Assembly (NCBI RefSeq): GCF_002929375.1
Contig: NZ_PJIP01000005.1
Coordinates: 62,001 to 126,000, forward strand
DNA from: Arthrobacter sp. DWC3
GTDB lineage: Bacteria; Actinomycetota; Actinomycetes; Actinomycetales; Micrococcaceae
Length of the DNA stretch: 64,000 nt
Direction of reading: 5' to 3'
The notes under the pieces were generated by a model. That model was not told the origin of the DNA. It searched no databases and saw nothing but the letters and a program-made list of their open reading frames with translations. This document shows, one piece after another, positions 45,236-54,304 of the stretch; positions within the stretch are counted from its first letter, which is position 1; each line of letters begins with the position of its first letter. A program made the translations under genes and the position numbers.

Positions 45236-46231
45236 GTGAACAGCACCCAGCACACCCCGCGCCGCTCGTCGGCCCGACGGACGGCTCGCGCCGCCGTTGC
45301 CGTCGTCGCCACCACTCTCCTGTGGCCGGCGGCGGGCGCCGTGGCAGCACTGCCGGCGTCGGCCGCGCAGACCGCCGTCCAGGCGTCCGTCCCCACCCAT
45401 CGGGAGGGTGACCTCAGCATCCCGCTGCCCGGCGCCTCCTCCGCCGAGGGCATCGCGAAGGGCAAAGGCTCCACGTTCTACGCCGGGGACCTCGGCCGCG
45501 GCGACATCTTCCGCGGGGATCTCCGGGAGGGCACCGCCGAGCTCTTCATCGACGCACCCGAGGGCAGGGCCGCCGTCGGTCTCAAGGCCGACGTGAGGCA
45601 GGACCTGCTGTTCGTCGCGGGGGGAGCGGCCGGTCAGGCCTACGTCTACGACACCCGCACGGGAGATGCTGTGGCGGACCTCCGGCTCACCACCGGCGAC
45701 GCCTTCATCAACGACGTCACGCTCACCCGCGACGGCGCCTACTTCACCAACTCGCGGAGTGCCGAGCTCTACTTCGTACCGGTGGACCGCGGCGAGATCG
45801 GTGAGCCGCGGACCATCACCCTCTCAGGCCCGGCGGCTCTGGTGACCCCGGGATTCAACCTCAACGGCATCACGGCGGTGGATCGTGGCAGGACGCTGAT
45901 CGTGGCGCACTCCGCGAACCAGGCCCTCTACACCGTGGATCCGGAGACCGGGGAGAGCGCGGCCATCGAGACGGGGGCCCTGCCCGACGTCGACGGAATC
46001 CTGGCCAAGGGCGACACCGTCTACGCCGTCCAGAACCGGGGCAACCAGGTCAGCCGGATCGACCTGTCGAGGGACCTGTCTCGCGGGGAGGTCGAGGACG
46101 TCATCACGAGTCCGCTGTTCGACGTGCCCACCACGGTGGCGCTCTTCGGCAACACGCTGGCGCTCGCCAACGCGAAGTTCGGTGCCGTGGACCCCGAGGG
46201 CTACGAAGTGGTGACGGTCTCCGTACGCTGA
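45236..46231 (+). CDS. Secreted SMP-30/NHL-like beta-propeller protein
   Basis: A 331-residue exported protein. A long basic signal peptide (about 1-47, with Arg-Arg near 11-21 and 'LPASAAQTA') precedes a repeat domain: 'GRGDIFRGDLREGTAELF', 'DLLFVAGGAAGQAYVYDTRTG', 'NDVTLTRDGAYFTNSRSAELYFVP', 'FNLNGITAVDRGRTLIVAHS' and 'NQALYTVDPETGES', which resembles SMP-30/gluconolactonase-type six-bladed propellers. Proteins like this are sometimes labelled superoxide dismutase in databases, without support here: no metal motif of that enzyme is seen. The start is GTG 45236 after GAGGAG. The substrate is unknown. Confidence 0.75.
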   Translation: MNSTQHTPRRSSARRTARAAVAVVATTLLWPAAGAVAALPASAAQTAVQASVPTHREGDLSIPLPGASSAEGIAKGKGSTFYAGDLGRGDIFRGDLREGTAELFIDAPEGRAAVGLKADVRQDLLFVAGGAAGQAYVYDTRTGDAVADLRLTTGDAFINDVTLTRDGAYFTNSRSAELYFVPVDRGEIGEPRTITLSGPAALVTPGFNLNGITAVDRGRTLIVAHSANQALYTVDPETGESAAIETGALPDVDGILAKGDTVYAVQNRGNQVSRIDLSRDLSRGEVEDVITSPLFDVPTTVALFGNTLALANAKFGAVDPEGYEVVTVSVR

Positions 46232-46247
46232 CCCGAGGGCAAGCAGG

Positions 46248-46275
46248 AGGCCCGCCGGCTGGTGCCGGCGGGCCT
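46248..46275. terminator. Terminator between the beta-propeller gene and tRNA-Pro
   Basis: AGGCCCGCCGGC (46248-46259) pairs with GCCGGCGGGCCT (46264-46275) around TGGT, between convergent genes. Confidence 0.85.
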
Positions 46276-46289
46276 CTCGTCCTGCAAGG

Positions 46290-46363
46290 TCGGGGTGACA
46301 GGATTTGAACCTGCGGCCTCGTCGTCCCGAACGACGCGCGCTACCAAGCTGCGCCACACCCCG
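46290..46363 (-). tRNA. tRNA-Pro (CGG anticodon)
   Basis: A 74-base cloverleaf. The acceptor arm is CGGGGTG with CACCCCG plus discriminator A; the D arm is GCGC-AGCTTGGTA-GCGC; the anticodon arm is CGTCG-TTCGGGA-CGACG with CGG anticodon; the T arm contains GGTTCAAATCC. No CCA is encoded. Confidence 0.95.
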
Positions 46364-46450
46364 ATGTCGCACCCGGGAGGGCGAACCTCCCGAACCGCAA
46401 CTGTCCAAGGATAGCCGAGGATCAGCGGCGAGGAAAACCGGCGGGCCGGC

Positions 46451-48346
46451 TCAGACCAGGGAGTCCCTCCACGCGGCGTGCAGCGTGGCGAATCTCCCCG
46501 TGCCGCCGATGAGGTCGGCGGGCGTCCCGTCCTCCACCACCCGTCCGTCGTGCACCACGAGCACGCGGTCGGCGATGGCCACGGTAGAGAGCCGGTGCGC
46601 GATGATGAGCGCCGTCCGGTTGCCGAGGAGCTTCTGCAGGCCCTCCTGCACCAGCCGCTCGCTCGGGATGTCGAGCGACGACGTCGCCTCGTCCAGGATC
46701 AGCACGGCGGGGTCGGCGAGGAACGCCCGGGCGAAGCTGATGAGCTGCCGCTGCCCTGCGGAGACACGGCCGCCGCGCTTGTTCACGTCGGTGTCGAAGC
46801 CCTCCGGGAGGTCGAGGATGAACTCCTCGGCCCCGACGGCCCGCGCCGCCGCGACGATCTCCTCCCGGCTCGCCTCGGGTCTGCCCAGGGCGATGTTGTC
46901 CGCCACGGACCCGCTGAACAGGAAGGCCTCCTGCGTCACCATGACGACGGCGCGCCGCAGGTCCTTCGGCGCGAGGTCCCGGAGGTCCACGCCGTCGAGC
47001 GTCAGCCGGCCCTCGGACACGTCGTAGAAGCGGGCGATGAGCTTGGCGAGCGTCGACTTGCCGGCGCCCGTCTGGCCCACGAGCGCGACGGTCTGCCCGG
47101 CGCGGATGGAGAGGTCCAGGGTGGGCAGCACCACGGGCCCCTCCCCGTAGCGGAAGCTCACGTCGGAGAAATCGATCGCGCCGCGGGGGTGGGGCAGCGG
47201 GACGGGGTGCTTGGGCGGACGCACCGTCGGCACCTCCTCGAGCAGCCCCGAGACCTTCTCGAGCGCCGCGGCGGCCGACTGGAAGGAGTTGTAGAACATG
47301 GCCATCTGGTCGACCGGCTGGAAGAACCGCTTGCTGTAGAGGAGCAGTGCCAGGAGTGCGCCCACCTCGAGCGTGCCGCCGAGGACCCTGAACCCGCCGA
47401 ACACCAGCACGACGGCGACGGTCACGTTGCCGATCAGGACCAGTCCGGGCTGGAAGACGCCGTTGAGGTTGATGGAGCGGACGGTGACCGTGCGGTAGTC
47501 CTCGGCCAGTTCGTCGTACCGCTCGGCGTTGACCGTCTCCCGGCGGAACGCCTTGACGGCGCGGATGCCGGTCATGGTCTCGATGAAGTGGACGATCAGG
47601 CGCGCCGACACCACCCGGGATTCGCGGTACGCGATCTGGGAGTGCTTCTGGTACCAGCGGGCCAGAAGGAACATGGGCACCGCCGCGGCCAGGATCAGGA
47701 AGCCGGTCCGCCAGTCGAGGGCGAAGATGGTGGCCGCCGTGAAGAGCATGAAGATGGCCCCGGAGGCGAGGGAGCTGACACCCGAGTCGAGGAGCTCCCG
47801 CAGCGCCTCCAGGTCGGAGGTCTGCCGGGAGATGATGCGGCCCGAGGTGTACTTCTCGTGGAACTCGAGGCTCAGCCGCTGCGTGTGGCGGAAGACGCGG
47901 AGCCTGAGGTCCAGCAGCATGGCCTGGCTGAGCTGCGCCGTCGCGCGGACGTAACCCGCGGTCAGCACGGAGGCGAGGACCGCGGCCAGGAGGTACGTGC
48001 CGCCGGCGGTCCACAGCAGGAGGGGGTCGCCCGCGACCAGGGCCGGAAGCGCCCGGTCGATGCCGAACGCGATGATGGCCGGGCCTGCTACGCGGGCCGC
48101 CTGCGAGACGACCACCAGCAGGACCGTCCAGGCGAACTGCCGGCGGTTGGGCCGGATGAGGGAGCCGAGAAGCGTGAAGGACCGCGCGCGTACGGACCTG
48201 CTCCGGTCCCGGTCGAGGAGGACGTCGTCCTCGTTGAGGACGCCGGCCGACGTGGCGTCGTTGCCCGTGCCCTTGCCCTTGCCCTTGTTCCTGCCTGTGT
48301 TCCTGTCCCTGGGCGCCTCGCCGGGCGCCGTCGTGGTGCGGCTCAT
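46451..48346 (-). CDS. ABC exporter half-transporter, subunit with canonical Walker B and degenerate signature
   Basis: A 631-residue half-transporter: a basic N-terminus with 'KGKGKG', six transmembrane helices (about 60-350) and a nucleotide-binding domain with Walker A 'GQTGAGKST', signature 'VSAGQRQ' (instead of LSGGQ) and Walker B '[12 protein letters not shown]', which keeps the catalytic Glu. The ATG overlaps the stop of the upstream partner by four bases, so the two are made together. With its partner it forms an asymmetric heterodimer, like TmrAB or BmrCD. Substrate unknown; multidrug or lipid export is the usual role in the family. Confidence 0.92.
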   Translation of the reverse strand: MSRTTTAPGEAPRDRNTGRNKGKGKGTGNDATSAGVLNEDDVLLDRDRSRSVRARSFTLLGSLIRPNRRQFAWTVLLVVVSQAARVAGPAIIAFGIDRALPALVAGDPLLLWTAGGTYLLAAVLASVLTAGYVRATAQLSQAMLLDLRLRVFRHTQRLSLEFHEKYTSGRIISRQTSDLEALRELLDSGVSSLASGAIFMLFTAATIFALDWRTGFLILAAAVPMFLLARWYQKHSQIAYRESRVVSARLIVHFIETMTGIRAVKAFRRETVNAERYDELAEDYRTVTVRSINLNGVFQPGLVLIGNVTVAVVLVFGGFRVLGGTLEVGALLALLLYSKRFFQPVDQMAMFYNSFQSAAAALEKVSGLLEEVPTVRPPKHPVPLPHPRGAIDFSDVSFRYGEGPVVLPTLDLSIRAGQTVALVGQTGAGKSTLAKLIARFYDVSEGRLTLDGVDLRDLAPKDLRRAVVMVTQEAFLFSGSVADNIALGRPEASREEIVAAARAVGAEEFILDLPEGFDTDVNKRGGRVSAGQRQLISFARAFLADPAVLILDEATSSLDIPSERLVQEGLQKLLGNRTALIIAHRLSTVAIADRVLVVHDGRVVEDGTPADLIGGTGRFATLHAAWRDSLV

Positions 48347-50202
48347 GCCAGCGCCTCCTCGTCGTCGTGCGCGGGTTCGTCCACGGGCTTGTCTGCGGGC
48401 CGGTGCGCGGGCTGCGCAGTGCGTCCCAGCTGGGCGATCTCCTCGTCGTCGAGGCTCGCGATGACGTACCGGTAGTGGTCGCTGCGGGCGAGCAGTTCGG
48501 AGTGCGTGCCGACGTCGGCGATGCGCCCGTCCTGCAGGAGCGCCACCCGGTCCGCCAGCGCCACGGTGGAGGGGCGGTGGGCGACGATCAGCGTGGTGGT
48601 GGTCGTGAGCACCGCGCGGAGGCCCTCCGAGACGCGTTCCTCGGTGGCGACGTCGAGCGCGGAGAGCGGGTCGTCGAGGATGAGGACCGTGGGCTGCGCG
48701 GCGATCGCGCGGGCCAGGGCGATGCGCTGGCGCTGGCCGCCGGAGAGGCTGAGGCCCTCCTCGCCGATGAGCGTGTCCAGTCCCTCGGGGAGGTCGTGGG
48801 CGAACTGCGCCTGCGCCACCTCGAGGGCCTCGGCGAGCACGCGGTCCGCCTCGGCGCCCGTGGCGTCGGAACCCATGAGCACGTTGTCGCGGACGGAGTT
48901 GGAGAACAGCGTGGTGTCCTCGAACGCCACGGCCACGAGCGTGCGCAGCTCTCCGAGGGTGAGGTCACGCAGGTCCACGCCGTCGATGCTGATGCTGCCG
49001 CCCGTGACGTCGTAGAGGCGCGGCACGAGCTGGAGGAGTGTGCTCTTGCCGCAACCCGTCACCCCCACGAGCGCCATGGTCTCCCCGGCGCGCAGCGACA
49101 GGTCGATCCCGTCCAGGACGTCGCCGGCGTCGTCCTGGGCGTCCGGGTAGCGGAAGTGCACGGCGTCGAACACCACGCCGCCGCGCGGCTCCTCGAGGTG
49201 TGCGGGTGCGGGCGGGTCGGTGATGGTGTTCTCGGACTCCATGACCTCGTAGTGGCGGTCGATGGCCGTCTTCGCCGTGAACGTCATGGCCAGCAGCGGG
49301 CCGATGAACTCGACCGGTCCGGCGACGGCGGCGGCCGTGGCGAAGAAGGCCACGAGCGCGCCGATGGTGACGTCGCCGCTCGCCGCGAGCGTGATGCCGA
49401 CCACGAGGGACGCGCCGAGAGCGAGCTCGGGCAGCAGGGTCACGATCATGGAGAAGTTCGCGAGGGACCTCGCCTTGAAGATCTCCGTCTGCCGGAGCTC
49501 CTCGGCCTGTTCCTCGAAGCCCTCCAGCGCCTCGCGGCTCCGCCCGAACGCCTTGAGCACGCGGATGCCGTGCACCGACTCCTCGACGGTCGTCGCGAGA
49601 TCGCCGGCCTGGTCCTGGCTCTTGCGGGAGACACGGCTGTAGGAGGCGCGGAAGTAGTAGCCGTAGATCATGAGCGGCACGGCGGCCGCGAGGAAGATCA
49701 GGGCCAGGACCCAGCTCATGAAGAACATGATCACGACGCCGATCACGACGGTCAGGGACGTCACCACCAGCATGATCAGGCCGAAGGCCATCCACCGGCG
49801 CATGAGGTTGAGGTCGCTCATGGCGCGGGACAGCAGCTGTCCGCTGCCCCAGCGGTCGTGGAACTCGACCGTCAGGTTCTGCAGATGGCGGTAGAAGGAC
49901 GTACGCATGTTCGTCTCCACCGTCGTCGCCGGGGTGATGACGAACTGGCGCCGAAGCGCCACGAAGGTGGCCTCGAGGACCCCGAGGAGCAGCACCACGC
50001 CGGAGGCGATCCACACCGTGCGGGCGGACCCGCCCTCGGCCAGCGCGTCGTTGACGAGCACGCGGAGTACCTGGGGGATGGCGAGGGCCATCACGCTCGC
50101 GCCGAGGGCGCACAGCAGCCCGAGGACGAGCCTCGGGATGATGGGCCGGACATGCGGGTAGAGCCGTCCGAGCGATTGCCACAGGGTGTTCTGGTTCTTC
50201 AT
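48343..50202 (-). CDS. ABC exporter half-transporter, subunit with degenerate Walker B
   Basis: A 619-residue half-transporter with six transmembrane helices (about 20-320) and a nucleotide-binding domain. Walker A is 'GVTGCGKST', the signature is canonical '[10 protein letters not shown]', but Walker B reads '[12 protein letters not shown]', with Asp where the catalytic Glu is expected. This subunit therefore builds the non-hydrolysing ATP site together with the altered signature of its partner. The start ATG 50202 follows GAAGAG. It is the first gene of the pair. Confidence 0.92.
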   Translation of the reverse strand: MKNQNTLWQSLGRLYPHVRPIIPRLVLGLLCALGASVMALAIPQVLRVLVNDALAEGGSARTVWIASGVVLLLGVLEATFVALRRQFVITPATTVETNMRTSFYRHLQNLTVEFHDRWGSGQLLSRAMSDLNLMRRWMAFGLIMLVVTSLTVVIGVVIMFFMSWVLALIFLAAAVPLMIYGYYFRASYSRVSRKSQDQAGDLATTVEESVHGIRVLKAFGRSREALEGFEEQAEELRQTEIFKARSLANFSMIVTLLPELALGASLVVGITLAASGDVTIGALVAFFATAAAVAGPVEFIGPLLAMTFTAKTAIDRHYEVMESENTITDPPAPAHLEEPRGGVVFDAVHFRYPDAQDDAGDVLDGIDLSLRAGETMALVGVTGCGKSTLLQLVPRLYDVTGGSISIDGVDLRDLTLGELRTLVAVAFEDTTLFSNSVRDNVLMGSDATGAEADRVLAEALEVAQAQFAHDLPEGLDTLIGEEGLSLSGGQRQRIALARAIAAQPTVLILDDPLSALDVATEERVSEGLRAVLTTTTTLIVAHRPSTVALADRVALLQDGRIADVGTHSELLARSDHYRYVIASLDDEEIAQLGRTAQPAHRPADKPVDEPAHDDEEALA

Positions 50203-50309
50203 GCCATCTCTTCGATGATCGATGGTTATTGGTGTCCCTCAGCAACCATCCTAGGTCAGGAGGTCTGTAATGCCGGTCACGTCGCGGGAACCCGAAGAAG
50301 CAGGAGTGG

Positions 50310-51257
50310 CTAGCGCGGGCTCCGTGGGGTGAGGGTCAGGAGGACGGCCTCCGGCCGACAGGCGAAGCGGATCGGCGCGAATCGCGACGTCCCGATGCCC
50401 GCCGAGACGTTGAGGGGCACGGAGCGTCCGTTCTGCTCCCACTGTGTGAGCCCTCGCGCTCGCCAGGTCGGCAGGTCGCAGTTGCTGACCAGCGCACCGT
50501 AGCCCGGGATGCACACCTGCCCGCCGTGTGTATGGCCTGCGAGGATCAGGTCCGCCCCGCCGTCGGTGAAGTAGTCCAGCACGCGCTGGTAGGGCGCGTG
50601 GGCGACCGCCACGCGGATGTGCGGTGCCTCGGCCGAGGTGCTGCTGCCCGAGGGGTAGGGGGCGTACCGGTCGCGGTCGAGGTGCGGATCGTCGACGCCC
50701 GTGAAGTCGATGCGGAGGCCGCCGAAGCCGACGGACTGCGACCTGTTCGTCAGGTCCACCCACCCGGCGGCACCGAAGGCGCTGAACATGTCGGCCCACG
50801 GCAGGTCCTGCGGCACCGATTCCTTCGGGGCGATCGACGGCCCCGCGAAGTAGCGCAGCGGGTTCTTGAACACGGGGGCGTAGTAGTCGTTGGACCCGGG
50901 CACGAAGACGCCGGGAATCCTCAGGAGCGGTTCCAGCGCCTCGAGGAGCGGCCCCACGGCCTTCTTGGAACTCAGGTTGTCGCCCGTGTTGACCACGAGG
51001 TCGGGCTTCAGGCGGGCGAGGCCGTGCAGCCAGTCCGCCTTCGACGTCTGCCCGGGCACCATGTGGATGTCGGAGAGGTGCAGCACCTGCAGGGGGGAGG
51101 CGCCCTGCGGAAGGATCGGGAGGGTCTCCTCCCGCACCTGGTACAGCGTGCGCTCGACGGCCGAAGCGTAGGCGAGGGTCGCGGCCGCAGTGGTCAGGGT
51201 CAGCCCTGCCGCCCAGCCGAGCGGTGCCCCGCTCCTGGATGTGGAAGTCGATTTCAC
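50310..51257 (-). CDS. Membrane-anchored metallophosphoesterase
   Basis: A 315-residue protein with one N-terminal helix (about 14-35) and a calcineurin-type phosphoesterase domain: 'VLHLSDIHMVPGQ', 'VVNTGDNLSS', 'VPGSNDYYAP' (GSND where GNHD is usual) and 'LILAGHTHGGQVCIPG'. Two metal ions are expected; the active site probably faces outside. The start is GTG 51257, only one base after the stop of the PBP gene, with GGAGG upstream inside that gene. The longer frame runs back into the PBP gene. Similar genes follow the class A PBP in many actinobacteria, suggesting an envelope role. Confidence 0.9.
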   Translation of the reverse strand: MKSTSTSRSGAPLGWAAGLTLTTAAATLAYASAVERTLYQVREETLPILPQGASPLQVLHLSDIHMVPGQTSKADWLHGLARLKPDLVVNTGDNLSSKKAVGPLLEALEPLLRIPGVFVPGSNDYYAPVFKNPLRYFAGPSIAPKESVPQDLPWADMFSAFGAAGWVDLTNRSQSVGFGGLRIDFTGVDDPHLDRDRYAPYPSGSSTSAEAPHIRVAVAHAPYQRVLDYFTDGGADLILAGHTHGGQVCIPGYGALVSNCDLPTWRARGLTQWEQNGRSVPLNVSAGIGTSRFAPIRFACRPEAVLLTLTPRSPR

Positions 51258-51258
51258 G

Positions 51259-53619
51259 CTAGCCGTTGCCTCCGCCGTTGCCGTTGGTACCGGAGTTGCC
51301 GCCGGCGCTACCTCCAGTGGTACCACCCGTCGCGGTCCCCGTGCCAGTGTCGCCGGTGCCGGTCGCGCCGGTGTTCGTCCCCGTGGCGCCGGTGTTGGTC
51401 CCGGTGCCGTTGCCCGGGGCGGCAGGAACGGTCGGCCGGGCCGGGTTGACCGGCGTGGTGCCGCGCTGGGTGCCGTTGATCATGGCTGCCGGCGGGTTCG
51501 CGAAGGGCTTGCCGACGTACAGACCGGGGATCTGCTGCATGAAGCGGGCCCAGGAGGGCCCGGCGATCAGCGAACCGTCGATCTCCGGGTAGACGCGTCC
51601 ACCGATCTGGAGGCCGCTCAGGGAGGTGTTGCCTTCCTTCCAGTTGCCGATCCAGCTCGCCGTGGCCATGCCCGAGTTGTAGCCCATGAACCAGGTCTGA
51701 GAGCGCTGGTCGTTGGTGCCGGTCTTTCCGGCCATCGGGATGTCCCCGAACTCGAGGAGCTGGCCGGAGCCGCTCTTGATGACTTCCTGCGTCGCGTAGT
51801 TGGTGCCCTGGGCGGTCTCCTTCGGGATGGCCTGCCTGCAGTTCACGGGAGCCACGGGGTAGCTGGTGCCGTCCGCCGCGGTCACCTCGGTGAGCGCGCG
51901 GGGCTGGCAGACGTTGCCCTCGGCGGCGAAGCCCGCGAAGGCGGTCGCCATGGAGAGCGGGGCGACGTCCTGGACACCGCCGATGAGACCCGGGGCGAGG
52001 ACGTCGAGCTTCTCCGCCGAGCCCTCGGCGCTCTTCCCGTTGTGCACGCCCATGTCGTAGGCGATGTCGAAGATCCTGCACATGTCCAGCTGACGTGCGG
52101 TCTGCATGGTGATGGTGTTGTAGGACTGGGCCAGCCCGCGCAGCACGGTGTAGGTGCCGTAGTTCGTGTCGCCGTAGTTCTGGGGGGTGTAGCCCTTGCC
52201 GTCGTCGCTCAGCACCGTGTACGCGCCACCGGGGAGGCAGCTCGCGGGCCACTTGTCGCCCTCGGGGTAGGTGCGCTTGCGGCCGTCGATGGCGGTGTTC
52301 AGGGCACGGCCGGAATCCACCCACGCGGCCACGGTGAAGGGCTTGAACGTCGATCCGGGCTGGAAACCGCCCACGCCGCCGAGGCTCCTGGCGGGATCGC
52401 CGTCCTGGTACTGGTCCACGTTGAAGTTCAGCACGGAGTCGCCGGCGGCCTCGCCGGGCATGTAGCGGGTGTTCTGGGCCATCGAGAGGATGTTGCCGGT
52501 CCCGGGCTCGAGGCTGGTCATGGAGTGACCCACGGCGCCGTCGGTGGTGTCCGGGTTCGCGGTCTCGTTGACCGCGGTCTGGGCGGCGGCCTGCACCCGG
52601 GAGTCCAGGGTCGTCTTGATCGTCAGGCCTGCACGGAACAGCACCTTCTCGCGCTCCTCCGGCGTCTCGCCGTAGGCGGGATCGTTGAGGACGAGGTGCG
52701 TGACGTAGTCGCAGAAGTAGGGGGCCTGGGCGGCGCCCACGCAGCCGCTCAGGGTCGGCGTGATGGTGAGGCCGAGATCGGTCGCGACGGCGGCGTCGTG
52801 CTCGGCCTGGCTGATCTTGCCGCGCGTGAGCATGGCTCCGAGGACGAGGTTGCGTCGCTGGAGGGCTCCCTCGGGGTTGGTCTCCGGGCTGTACGCGCTC
52901 GGGCCGTTGACGAGGCCCGCGAGGAGGGCGCTCTGCGGCAGGTTGAGATCCTTGGCCTCGGTGTTGAAGAAGTACTTCGACGCCGCCTGGACGCCGTAGG
53001 TGGTGCCGCTGAAGGGCACGATGTTGAGGTAGCCCTCGAGGATCTCGTCCTTCGACATCTCCTTCTCGACGGCGATGGCGAGCTTCATCTCCCGCAGCTT
53101 GTCACCGACGGACTTGCCGCCGCCGCTGAGGGTGACGGTCCCGCCGTTCTGGCGGGCGGAGTCGATCAGGACGTTGTTCACGAACTGCTGCGTGATCGTG
53201 GAGGCGCCACGGCTCGTGCCGCTGGAGACGTTGCTGGCGATCGCGCCGAGGATGCCCTCGAGGTCCACGCCGCCGTGCTCGTAGTAGCGGTAGTCCTCGA
53301 TCGCGATCAGGGCGTTCTGCATCGTCGGGGACACCTGGTCGAGCGTCACCGGCTGGCGGTTCTCCTCGTACAGGGTGGCGATGAGGGAACCGTCCGACGC
53401 CTGGATGGTGGTCGGCTGGGCGAGCGCCTCACGCTCCATCTCCGCGGGCAGCTGCTCGAAGAACTGCAGCGAGGCGGAGGCGCCGGTACCGGCGGCGGCG
53501 GCCACGGGCACGAGGAGGCCTGCGGCGAGCACACCCGCAAGACCACTGATTCCGAGGAACGCGATGATCTTGCCGAGGGTGGTTGCCGTGTCGAAGAGGG
53601 GTGATTTGCGCGCAGCCAT
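51259..53619 (-). CDS. Bifunctional class A penicillin-binding protein (glycosyltransferase/transpeptidase)
   Basis: A 786-residue peptidoglycan synthase. One membrane anchor (about 18-44), a GT51 glycosyltransferase domain with Glu in 'AIEDYRYYEHGGVD' (about residue 108) and 'RGASTITQQFV', and a transpeptidase domain with STFK (Ser423), SYN ('AQSYNT') and KTG (Lys632). After 'NPPAAMINGTQRGTTPVN' the last 70 residues are a Gly/Thr/Asn-rich tail with repeats of 'TNTGATG', probably disordered and cell-wall exposed. The -10-like TAAACT is six bases from the ATG, which suggests a leaderless message. The stop is one base before the metallophosphoesterase start. Confidence 0.95.
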   Translation of the reverse strand: MAARKSPLFDTATTLGKIIAFLGISGLAGVLAAGLLVPVAAAAGTGASASLQFFEQLPAEMEREALAQPTTIQASDGSLIATLYEENRQPVTLDQVSPTMQNALIAIEDYRYYEHGGVDLEGILGAIASNVSSGTSRGASTITQQFVNNVLIDSARQNGGTVTLSGGGKSVGDKLREMKLAIAVEKEMSKDEILEGYLNIVPFSGTTYGVQAASKYFFNTEAKDLNLPQSALLAGLVNGPSAYSPETNPEGALQRRNLVLGAMLTRGKISQAEHDAAVATDLGLTITPTLSGCVGAAQAPYFCDYVTHLVLNDPAYGETPEEREKVLFRAGLTIKTTLDSRVQAAAQTAVNETANPDTTDGAVGHSMTSLEPGTGNILSMAQNTRYMPGEAAGDSVLNFNVDQYQDGDPARSLGGVGGFQPGSTFKPFTVAAWVDSGRALNTAIDGRKRTYPEGDKWPASCLPGGAYTVLSDDGKGYTPQNYGDTNYGTYTVLRGLAQSYNTITMQTARQLDMCRIFDIAYDMGVHNGKSAEGSAEKLDVLAPGLIGGVQDVAPLSMATAFAGFAAEGNVCQPRALTEVTAADGTSYPVAPVNCRQAIPKETAQGTNYATQEVIKSGSGQLLEFGDIPMAGKTGTNDQRSQTWFMGYNSGMATASWIGNWKEGNTSLSGLQIGGRVYPEIDGSLIAGPSWARFMQQIPGLYVGKPFANPPAAMINGTQRGTTPVNPARPTVPAAPGNGTGTNTGATGTNTGATGTGDTGTGTATGGTTGGSAGGNSGTNGNGGGNG

Positions 53620-53625
53620 TATTCC

Positions 53626-53648
53626 AGTTTACAAGCACGCGCTAGGCT
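53626..53648. promoter_or_regulatory. Back-to-back -10 elements in a 35-base divergent gap
   Basis: On the minus strand TAAACT (53631-53626) is six bases before the PBP start codon; on the plus strand TAGGCT (53643-53648) is six bases before the DUF4177 start codon. Both spacings fit leaderless transcripts; the -35 regions would lie in each other's genes. Confidence 0.5.
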
Positions 53649-53654
53649 TTCCCC

Positions 53655-53810
53655 ATGACGAAATGGGAGTACTCTACGATTCCGCTCATCATCCACGCTA
53701 CGAAGCAGATCCTCGACCAGTGGGGCGAGGACGGATGGGAGCTCGTACAGGTGGTCCCCGGACCTGACGGCAACGGCCTCGTCGCGTACCTGAAGAGGGA
53801 GAAGAGCTAG
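53655..53810 (+). CDS. DUF4177 small protein
   Basis: A 51-residue protein: 'MTKWEYSTIPLIIHATKQIL', then 'WGEDGWELVQVVPG', the DUF4177 pattern with conserved Trp-Glu-Tyr and 'GEDGWELV'. The ATG at 53655 lies only 35 bases from the divergent PBP gene and has no ribosome site, in line with a leaderless message. RidA follows after two bases, so they share a transcript. Function unknown. Confidence 0.8.
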   Translation: MTKWEYSTIPLIIHATKQILDQWGEDGWELVQVVPGPDGNGLVAYLKREKS

Positions 53811-53812
53811 CA

Positions 53813-54301
53813 GTGCCTGCTGGAGATACGGCGGTTTCCGCCGTCGAGGGGCGCCTCGCGGACCTCGGCATCAGCCTCCCCGACGTCGCCCCGCCCGTCG
53901 CGGCGTACGTCCCCGCCGTCATCAGCGGCAACCACGTCCACACCTCGGGGCAACTCCCTTTCATTGAGGGCAAACTCACAGCTTCGGGCAAGGTCGGGGC
54001 CGACGGCGGCGTCGACGCGGCAACGGCCCAGTCCCTCGCCGCGACCTGCGCCGTGAACGCACTGGCGGCCATCAAGAGCCAGATCGGCGACCTCGACCGC
54101 ATCACCCGGATCGTGAAGGTCGTCGGCTTTGTCGCGTCCGATCCCTCGTTCACCGGCCAGCCCGGCGTCGTCAACGGCGCCTCCGAACTGCTCGGCGCCG
54201 CCCTCGGAGAGGCCGGCGTCCACGCGCGGTCCGCCGTCGGCGTGGCCGTCCTCCCCCTCGACTCGCCCGTCGAGGTCGAGGTCATCGCGGAGTTCGTCTA
54301 G
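53813..54301 (+). CDS. RidA family (YjgF/YER057c) protein
   Basis: A 162-residue protein. 'VISGNHVHTSGQLPFIEGKL', 'AAIKSQIGDLDRITRIVKVVGFVAS' and 'GARSAVGVAVLPLDSPVEVEVIAEF'-type segments match the longer actinobacterial RidA clade (the usual RidA is about 130 residues). RidA members deaminate reactive enamine/imine intermediates, but the C-terminal half lacks the short 'R-x-x' active-site loop I would expect, so activity is uncertain. The start is GTG 53813, preceded by GAGGGAGAAG. It lies between DUF4177 and NUDIX genes and ends three bases before the latter. Confidence 0.85.
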   Translation: MPAGDTAVSAVEGRLADLGISLPDVAPPVAAYVPAVISGNHVHTSGQLPFIEGKLTASGKVGADGGVDAATAQSLAATCAVNALAAIKSQIGDLDRITRIVKVVGFVASDPSFTGQPGVVNGASELLGAALGEAGVHARSAVGVAVLPLDSPVEVEVIAEFV

Positions 54302-54304
54302 ACC

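Noticed and set aside
45236-46231. Superoxide dismutase annotation for the beta-propeller protein
   Set aside because: No copper/zinc, iron or manganese dismutase motif is visible; the repeats fit an SMP-30/NHL-type propeller.
47529-50313. Long plus-strand frames opposite the ABC exporter genes
   Set aside because: Both minus-strand genes show complete ABC motifs; the opposite frames have none.
51190-53604. Long open frame on the plus strand opposite the class A PBP
   Set aside because: It is a Gly/Val/His-rich shadow of the PBP gene without domains.
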